Origin: an uncultured Oscillospiraceae bacterium
GTDB lineage: Bacteria; Bacillota; Clostridia; Oscillospirales; Oscillospiraceae
DNA: 10,463 nt
Reading direction: 5' to 3'
NCBI GenBank assembly: GCA_934561175.1
Contig: CAKTFW010000047.1
Span: 1 to 10,463 of the forward strand
Below the pieces are notes generated by a model. That model made no database searches. It had not been told where the DNA came from and worked only from the letters and a program-made list of their open reading frames with translations. Both the position numbers and the translations under genes were made by a program. Position 1 is the first letter of the stretch; every line of letters begins with the position of its first letter. Shown piece by piece: positions 6,462 through 10,463 of the stretch.

Positions 6462-7478
6462 TCAAGATCCGGCTACTGTTTTTTCTTGGTCCGCATCATA
6501 TAGTGCAAGGATTTGTGCAATATGTATCCGCATCTGGTCGCGAACTGCTGCGGGTGCGTCGATGCGTACGCCAGTGCCGAAACCGGCGAGCCAGCCGAAA
6601 AAGCGGGGACTGACTGCAACAGATACACTGACGGTGAAGTGGTTTTCGTCGGCGGCAATCAGACTGATATCCTTGCCAAAGCGGTCGATTACCGCACCGG
6701 CGAGATGATTTTCAAAAACCAGACGCACGGTCTGTGCCTCGCCGGAGAACATATCGAACAGCTGCGTTTCATAGCGGCTGCGATCCCGTGCGTCAAAGAT
6801 GGCGTGACCGCTGCGCGGTGTTTCTGTCATGGTCAGCTCCTGCATTTTATCCACGCGGAAGTGTTTCAGGATTCCAGCAGGGGCATCGTAACCGATCAGA
6901 TAGTAATTCTGGTCATCCCAGGTCAGTGCAAAGGGGCTGATTTCATAACGCGCGCCATTGCGGCGAAAGACCTGCTGCTTGGTCGGTGCATATTCAAAGT
7001 AGCGGAAGGTGACGGTGCGATCCGCCGCGATGGCGGCGTGCAGCTCATCCACATTGTAGTAGATGCTCTCGTTCATGGTCTTGACCCGGCCCAATACGAC
7101 CACCTGCCGCTGCAGCGTTTTGGCGGCGTGGACACTGGTCAGACTTTCAATTTTTCGGATCAGCGCCAGCGATTTTTTCTCGGTGAGAAAACGGGATGAC
7201 TGCACCGCATCGGCCAGCAGCTTCAGTTCCGGCAGCTCAAAGGTGCGGCTGGCAAGAAAGTAGCCTCCATTGCGGCCGCGGAGCTGGACAATATCCATAC
7301 CAAAGGCCTGCAGCGCAGCGATGTCGTCATAAATGCTTTTTCGTTCCGCCTGAATCTCATGGACATTAAGTGCTGCAATCAATTTTGCAACGGTAACAGG
7401 ATGTGTTTCGTCGGTTTGTTCCAGAAAATACTTTGCAAGATATAAAAGCTTCAGTTTCTGTCGTTCTGACCGTGCCAT
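6462..7478 (-). CDS. WYL-domain transcriptional regulator with N-terminal winged helix
   Basis: The 338-residue protein has the three-part layout of WYL regulators. Residues about 5-78 form a winged helix ending in LRGRNGGYFL, typical of the HTH-11/DeoR-like fold. Residues about 145-218 form the WYL domain with ALTWDDQNYYLIGYD (184-198), including Trp187, Tyr192-193 and Leu194 of the name-giving pattern. Residues about 235-330 form the C-terminal WCX extension. WYL domains are thought to sense small ligands or nucleic acids; the ligand and targets here cannot be read from sequence. AGGAGGTG (7484-7491) lies 5 nt before ATG, an excellent ribosome site. The gene has its own promoter and sits between the thiolase and holB-ricT on the same strand, without a terminator after it. 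Confidence 0.88.
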   Translation of the reverse strand: MARSERQKLKLLYLAKYFLEQTDETHPVTVAKLIAALNVHEIQAERKSIYDDIAALQAFGMDIVQLRGRNGGYFLASRTFELPELKLLADAVQSSRFLTEKKSLALIRKIESLTSVHAAKTLQRQVVVLGRVKTMNESIYYNVDELHAAIAADRTVTFRYFEYAPTKQQVFRRNGARYEISPFALTWDDQNYYLIGYDAPAGILKHFRVDKMQELTMTETPRSGHAIFDARDRSRYETQLFDMFSGEAQTVRLVFENHLAGAVIDRFGKDISLIAADENHFTVSVSVAVSPRFFGWLAGFGTGVRIDAPAAVRDQMRIHIAQILALYDADQEKTVAGS

Positions 7479-7498
7479 AGAAACACCTCCTGAAAAAC

Positions 7499-7527
7499 AG
7501 TATAGCAGATTTTGGGAGAGGATGCAA
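7499..7527 (-). promoter_or_regulatory. Promoter of the WYL regulator
   Basis: On the minus strand TTGCAT (7522-7527) and TATACT (7499-7504) are 17 bp apart. The -10 matches 5 of 6 consensus bases and the -35 begins with TTG. The leader would be only about 14 nt. The -35 box overlaps the end of the thiolase terminator's U tract. Confidence 0.55.
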
Positions 7528-7559
7528 AAAATCGCGCCGGAGCAATTGGCTCCGGCGCG
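7526..7559 (-). terminator. Rho-independent terminator of the thiolase gene
   Basis: In minus-strand RNA an 11-bp perfect GC-rich stem (7549-7559 with 7533-7543) closes a 5-nt loop and is followed by ATTTTTT (7526-7532). It begins 15 nt after the thiolase stop. This is a classical strong terminator. Confidence 0.92.
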
Positions 7560-7573
7560 GAAAGAAGATGAAA

Positions 7574-8779
7574 TTAGATCTCAGTGGTCCACAGGGAAGC
7601 CATCGCCGGGCCGCCGCCGACACACAGGGAAGCGCCGCCAACCTTGTAGTTGTTGCGCTTCATCTCATAGATCATAGAGACAATGATACGCAGTGCAGTG
7701 CAGCCAACCGGGTGACCCAGAGCAATACCGGAGCCGTTGACATTGGTGCGGTCCATGTTGATCTCAATACCGTAGTCTTCCTTCAGCTTGCGGCCGCAGC
7801 CCAGGAACTGCGGAGCAAATGCCTCGTTGATTTCCCAGTAATCAACATCCTCGTACTTCATTCCGGCTGCCTTCAGGCACTTCGGAATGGCAACTGCCGG
7901 GCCAAGGCCCATGACTTCCGGCTCAACGCCTTCGCCGCAGATATGAATCATCTTGACCAGCGGGGTAATGCCCAGCTCTTCGGCCTTCTTCTTGCTCATG
8001 ACGACAACAGCAGCTGCCGCGTCGTTGATGCCGGAAGCGTTACCGGCGGTAACAACGCCGTCCTTGATGAAGGCGGGCTTCAGCTTTGCTAGGGTCTCCA
8101 TAGTGCAGCCGCGGATCGGATGCTCATCGGTGTCGACCACGACATCACCCTTCTTGGTGTGCAGAACGACCGGGATGATCTCGTCCTTGAACTTACCCTC
8201 TTCGATTGCCTTGCAGGCCAGGTTGTGGGAGCGGACAGCCAGCGTGTCGCACTCTTCACGGGTGATGCCGTAACGCTTGGCGACATTCTCAGCAGTAACG
8301 CCCATGTGGCCGCCGGACAGTGCGTCAAACAGACCGTCGTGGATCATATGATCTTCGATGGTGCCGGCATTCATACGGTAGCCCATACGAGCCTTCGGCA
8401 GCAGGTAGGGAGCATTGGTCATGCTCTCAACACCGATTGCCAGGCCGATCTCAGCCTTGCCCAGCTGAATGTCGTTGGCAACAACTTCCAGTGCGCGCAT
8501 ACCGGATGCACAGTTCTGGTTGACGCTGACAGCGTTGCTGGTGGCGGGGCAGCCGATGCGGTAGCTGACCTGCTTTGCCGGCAGAGAACCCTGCATTGCG
8601 GTGTACAGTTCGCCCATGGCGACATCCTCAATGAGGCTGGCGTCGATGCCGGCGCGCTTGATGGCTTCCGCACCGGCGATCATTGCCAGATCGCGTGCGC
8701 TCAGATCCTTAAACTGACCCATGAACTTGCCGATCGGCGTACGGCAAGCGCTTACAATAACTACGTCCTGAACTTCCAT
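7574..8779 (-). CDS. thlA: Acetyl-CoA C-acetyltransferase (thiolase)
   Basis: Condenses two acetyl-CoA to acetoacetyl-CoA, the entry to butyrate or butanol formation in clostridia; the enzyme is cytoplasmic and the reaction reversible. All catalytic features are present when counted from ATG 8779: nucleophile Cys90 in VNQNCASGM, NEAF at 318-321, His356 in IALGHPVG, and Cys386 in CVGGGPAMA. The 401-residue length is slightly above the usual 390-395. A TTG three codons upstream (8788) is in frame but only 1 nt from the AGGAGG ribosome site, so ATG, about 10 nt away, is preferred. The gene stands alone with its own promoter and terminator; no crotonase, hydroxybutyryl-CoA dehydrogenase or butyryl-CoA dehydrogenase gene is adjacent. 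Codon use looks more biased than its neighbours, consistent with high expression. Confidence 0.94.
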   Translation of the reverse strand: MEVQDVVIVSACRTPIGKFMGQFKDLSARDLAMIAGAEAIKRAGIDASLIEDVAMGELYTAMQGSLPAKQVSYRIGCPATSNAVSVNQNCASGMRALEVVANDIQLGKAEIGLAIGVESMTNAPYLLPKARMGYRMNAGTIEDHMIHDGLFDALSGGHMGVTAENVAKRYGITREECDTLAVRSHNLACKAIEEGKFKDEIIPVVLHTKKGDVVVDTDEHPIRGCTMETLAKLKPAFIKDGVVTAGNASGINDAAAAVVVMSKKKAEELGITPLVKMIHICGEGVEPEVMGLGPAVAIPKCLKAAGMKYEDVDYWEINEAFAPQFLGCGRKLKEDYGIEINMDRTNVNGSGIALGHPVGCTALRIIVSMIYEMKRNNYKVGGASLCVGGGPAMASLWTTEI

Positions 8780-8871
8780 TGAGTTCAATCCTCCTCATAT
8801 GATTTGTTCAAAATACAGTGCATGTGTGAGCAACAGACAGGGGTATACATACTTCACACTTTTACTTATCT

Positions 8872-8901
8872 ATTGTACGGCCTTTGGCAGCCGACTGTCA
8901 A
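8872..8901 (-). promoter_or_regulatory. Promoter of the thiolase gene
   Basis: On the minus strand a perfect TTGACA (8896-8901) and TACAAT (8872-8877, 5 of 6) are 18 bp apart. Transcription would start near 8865, giving a leader of about 85 nt that contains a weak inverted repeat, GTGTGA (8824-8829) with TCACAC (8854-8859). The promoter strength fits a highly expressed fermentation gene. Confidence 0.7.
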
Positions 8902-8971
8902 GATGGTTTTGGGCGGGAACTTGTCTATATTTTCCATAAAATTTTCCTGATTTATCGGCAATTTGTAACAG

Positions 8972-8989
8972 TTGTCATTTTTTTGACAA
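8972..8989. promoter_or_regulatory. 18-bp inverted repeat resembling a Rex operator
   Basis: TTGTCATTTTTTTGACAA is a perfect 6-bp inverted repeat with a 6-bp AT spacer. It agrees with the clostridial Rex consensus TTGTTAANNNNTTAACAA at 11 of 14 defined positions and has the same total length. It lies about 70 bp upstream of the thiolase -35 box and downstream of spoIIID. The flanks ACAG and CTGT extend the symmetry with a one-base offset. Rex control of thiolase genes is known in clostridia, but this site is distant from the promoter and may be unrelated. Confidence 0.35.
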
Positions 8990-9030
8990 TCTGTGCGGGA
9001 AATACATCCCGCTTTTGGGAACGGATACCA

Positions 9031-9062
9031 AAAGCGGTGCACGATCAATCATGCACCGCTTT
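9031..9062 (-). terminator. Terminator of spoIIID
   Basis: In minus-strand RNA, AAAGCGGTGCA (9052-9062) pairs with TGCACCGCTTT (9031-9041) in a perfect 11-bp stem with a 10-nt loop, beginning 4 nt after the spoIIID stop. The U run is short (four T, mostly within the stem). A second, overlapping stem (9009-9018 with 9028-9037) competes for the same 3' arm. Confidence 0.7.
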
Positions 9063-9066
9063 GCCG

Positions 9067-9318
9067 TTAGGCCATCCCTTTGTATTTTCGGCGGGTGGCA
9101 ATTCCGCCGCGCAGATGGCGCTCCGCCTTGTTCCGGCTGAGCACCTCCCGTACCTGCAAATACAGCGGCCGGTTATACTGCTCCAGCCGCTCTGTCAGGT
9201 CCTTGTGAACTGTACTTTTACTGATGCCGAACTGCTTTGCTGCCGCTCGCACAGTTGCTTGGTTTTCAATGATGTACACCGCCAAATCGCAGGCTCGTTT
9301 TTCGATGTTGTCCCTCAA
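9067..9318 (-). CDS. spoIIID: Sporulation transcription factor SpoIIID
   Basis: SpoIIID is a small DNA-binding regulator of mother-cell gene expression during sporulation, acting between the SigE and SigK stages. The protein carries the invariant core GISKSTVHKDLTERL in its helix-turn-helix and the C-terminal RHLRGGIATRRKYK basic segment that contacts DNA. I place the start at TTG 9318 (83 residues). From there the N-terminus aligns without gaps with the B. subtilis protein, and GGGAGG lies 8 nt upstream. An in-frame GTG at 9327 directly abuts that ribosome site and is unlikely. A possible SigE promoter lies upstream and a terminator follows. This gene is the clearest proof that the host lineage carries the endospore programme. 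Confidence 0.94.
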   Translation of the reverse strand: MRDNIEKRACDLAVYIIENQATVRAAAKQFGISKSTVHKDLTERLEQYNRPLYLQVREVLSRNKAERHLRGGIATRRKYKGMA

Positions 9319-9351
9319 TTCAGGCACCTCCCAAGCTGTGCTGCCACTGTA

Positions 9352-9380
9352 ACCTTATGCCATCCTCCGGCAGGCTATGC
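9352..9380 (-). promoter_or_regulatory. Possible SigE-type promoter of spoIIID
   Basis: On the minus strand GCATAGC (9374-9380) and CATAAGGT (9352-9359) are 14 bp apart. This recalls the SigE consensus (KMATATT, then CATACAMT after 14-15 bp), keeping ATA in the -35 and CATA in the -10. The start would fall near 9345, about 27 nt before the TTG start and just upstream of the ribosome site. No sigma-A promoter is seen. SigE control of spoIIID is established in Bacillus; the match here is only partial. Confidence 0.4.
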
Positions 9381-9384
9381 GGCA

Positions 9385-9738
9385 GAGCCCTGTCCGAATT
9401 GCAAAGAAATCCAGCCATTTTGCACACGGGTACACAGGAAGCGCTGCTTCCAACATTGGAGCATTGAAAATAAATCACTTTGATTTTGATTGAGCAGAAG
9501 GCACTCTTATGGATTCCTTGTGACAGATGAAATCGACACAGACAGTGTGCGTCAGTACTGATATGCCAAATTAAATTGCCATTATAGGAACCAGACAGGA
9601 GCAGGAAAAAACGGATATATGGCGAAAGGCTGGCGCCGTATTGCCCAGAGCCTGGGGCTGAATACCGGCGGGGTTGCGATGATGCATGGAAAGACGAAAG
9701 CAGAAATCGGCGTGAGGCAAAAGCTTTTCATTATTTAA
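9385..9738 (+). pseudogene. Decayed plus-strand reading frame, zinc-ribbon-like start
   Basis: The gene-free stretch between spoIIID and the transporter remnant holds one plus-strand frame that reads like protein but is broken by stops at 9481, 9487 and 9559. The first part gives EPCPNCKEIQPFCTRVHRKR followed by CFQHW. The CxxC plus RxxRxxC spacing recalls small zinc-ribbon proteins of clostridial accessory regions that carry a second CxxxC-type knuckle. The part after the last stop contains an ATG at 9619 and reads MAKGWRRIAQSLGLNTGGVA, then MMHGKTK, ending at TAA 9736-9738. Three segments in one frame suggest a single inactivated gene, but I cannot name the family. The 39-codon tail alone lacks a good ribosome site. 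This could also be chance. Confidence 0.3.
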
Positions 9739-9791
9739 GCAGCAAAGGCAGGCTCAGATGGGTTTATTTTTACATCAGTTTCTTTGACTTT

Positions 9792-10347
9792 CTAAATATA
9801 CAAGGCAATCGCTAATAGCAGGGACAGTACATCTGCCACTGGCTGCGCCCAGATAAGCCCTGTTTCGTGAAAAAGCGCCCCCAGTAAGAACATCACCGGG
9901 ATATAGATGATACCCTGTCTGGAGATATTCACGATAAGGGACTCCGTTGCCGCACCGCAGGTCTGCAGGGTATTTGTGATCACATAGAATACGCCGAACA
10001 GGAAACTGGTGCAAAGTAAAATGCGAGAGAATGCCACACCGTAATCAAATGCTGTAGCATCGGTCAGGAACACGCTGACGATCTGGTTTGTGAAGATATA
10101 GCATATTATCGTAAGCGCTGTGCTCAATGCAAATGCAAACAGGAGGGAAAACCGCAATACGCTCTGATATCTGTCCCACTTTTTTTGCACCCACGCAATA
10201 GCCAAGCAACGGCGGCACACCTTGTCCCAAACCAATGCAGACCATTCCCGTCATCATGGTGACTTTCATTGCTATGCCGACTGCTTGTAAAACCGCTTTC
10301 CGCACAGGTGCGTTTTCAAAAACTTCTAATGATCTGTTTTCTTCCAT
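9792..10347 (-). pseudogene. MATE-family multidrug/cation transporter pseudogene (internal deletion plus frameshift)
   Basis: MATE transporters export drugs or metabolites in exchange for Na+ or H+ through 12 membrane helices and are about 450 residues long. Here ATG 10347 starts a normal-looking N-terminus (residues 1-21, ending KAVLQ), which jumps directly into mid-protein sequence, GIAMKVTMMTGMVCIGLGQG, then LLGYCVGAKK. Roughly the first half of the transporter is missing, in frame, with a junction near 10284. The frame then breaks in a run of seven A on the minus strand (10180-10186); one base fewer would restore GAKKW and the continuing C-terminal half (SVLRFSLLFAFALSTALTII and on), which ends at TAG 9792. 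Only about four to five helices remain. No functional transporter can be made. Confidence 0.85.
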
Positions 10348-10357
10348 ACATAGTCTC

Positions 10358-10376
10358 TGCTATAATAGCATGCTAT
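10358..10376. promoter_or_regulatory. Three alternating TGCTAT/ATAGCA half-sites upstream of the MATE remnant
   Basis: TGCTAT (10358-10363), ATAGCA (10365-10370) and TGCTAT (10371-10376) follow one another. The last two form a perfect 12-bp palindrome, ATAGCATGCTAT (10365-10376). The cluster lies 11-29 bp upstream of the transporter start and includes TATTAT on the minus strand, which could be its -10 box. Such a site suits a dimeric repressor of a drug-efflux gene, for instance of the MarR family; the regulator is not in the window. Confidence 0.45.
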
Positions 10377-10392
10377 CGTTTTGCCAAAATTC

Positions 10393-10415
10393 GTACCCGC
10401 CTTTTAAGCGGGTAC
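10393..10415. terminator. Small hairpin near the right edge, possible terminator
   Basis: GTACCCGC (10393-10400) pairs perfectly with GCGGGTAC (10408-10415) around a 7-nt loop. On the minus strand it is followed by GAATTTTGG, an imperfect U tract, so it could end a leftward gene lying beyond the right edge. No long U run exists in either direction. I see nothing else in the last 50 bases. Confidence 0.3.
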
Positions 10416-10463
10416 TGTCTATTTCAAATTGTCGGCAACTCTTGTCAACAAGTGGTTTAATAT

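Noticed and set aside
6513..7199. 228-codon plus-strand frame opposite the WYL regulator
   Set aside because: It is antisense to a gene with clear domains and has no motif of its own.
8120..8782. 220-codon plus-strand frame opposite the thiolase
   Set aside because: It is a mirror of a highly biased gene; no ribosome site or recognisable domain is present.
8824..8859. GTGTGA/TCACAC inverted repeat in the thiolase leader as a riboswitch or operator
   Set aside because: Only 6 bp of symmetry separated by 24 bases, without extension or conserved core of a known riboswitch.
8866..8937. 23-codon minus-strand reading frame (ATG 8937) before the thiolase, considered as a leader peptide
   Set aside because: It overlaps the thiolase -35 and -10 boxes, so it would lie upstream of the main transcript, and its ribosome site is weak.
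10441..10452. CTTGT/ACAAG inverted repeat near the right edge
   Set aside because: Five base pairs with a 2-base centre is too short to interpret, and there is no context beyond the edge.

Overview
The window reads as a chromosomal segment of an anaerobic, endospore-forming Firmicute of moderate G+C content, most likely a clostridial gut-type bacterium (Oscillospiraceae or Butyricicoccaceae-like; this placement is inference). Support comes from a SpoIIID regulator, a SleL/YaaH-type spore cortex-lytic enzyme, the holB-ricT gene pair in the order known from Bacillus, an acetyl-CoA acetyltransferase of the type used in butyrate formation, strong AGGAGG ribosome sites and compact Rho-independent terminators.

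Left part, plus strand (1-4030): a glycerol dehydrogenase (gldA), a strong hairpin, a two-LysM plus GH18 spore-lytic hydrolase (sleL), an unrecognised 200-residue membrane-anchored protein with two similar beta-type modules, a terminator, and a two-gene operon of a small Cro/C1-type repressor and a four-helix membrane protein whose start overlaps the repressor stop. A near-perfect consensus promoter at 28-56 faces left, so a divergent gene lies beyond the edge. A bidirectional terminator at 4031-4059 separates these genes from the opposing block.

Middle part, minus strand (4062-9318, transcribed right to left): spoIIID, the thiolase, a WYL-domain regulator, holB (delta-prime clamp-loader subunit) and ricT (Fe-S protein of the RicAFT complex). 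Each transcription unit is small: spoIIID, the thiolase and the WYL gene have their own terminators or promoters, and holB-ricT form a pair with 29 bp between them. SpoIIID, RicT and SleL all belong to the sporulation and germination programme, while the thiolase and glycerol dehydrogenase belong to fermentative carbon and redox metabolism.

Right part (9319-10463) is decaying sequence. Bases 9385-9738 hold a plus-strand frame that looks like a broken zinc-ribbon protein with three in-frame stops. Bases 9792-10347 hold a MATE-family transporter pseudogene with a large in-frame internal deletion and a frameshift in a run of seven A. Its upstream region carries three alternating TGCTAT/ATAGCA half-sites. 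I see no CRISPR array, rRNA, tRNA or insertion sequence, and no convincing new multi-gene system. The least explained items are the 200-residue bimodular protein, the repressor/membrane-protein pair with palindromes in its promoter, a Rex-like 18-bp site upstream of the thiolase, and the degenerate right end.
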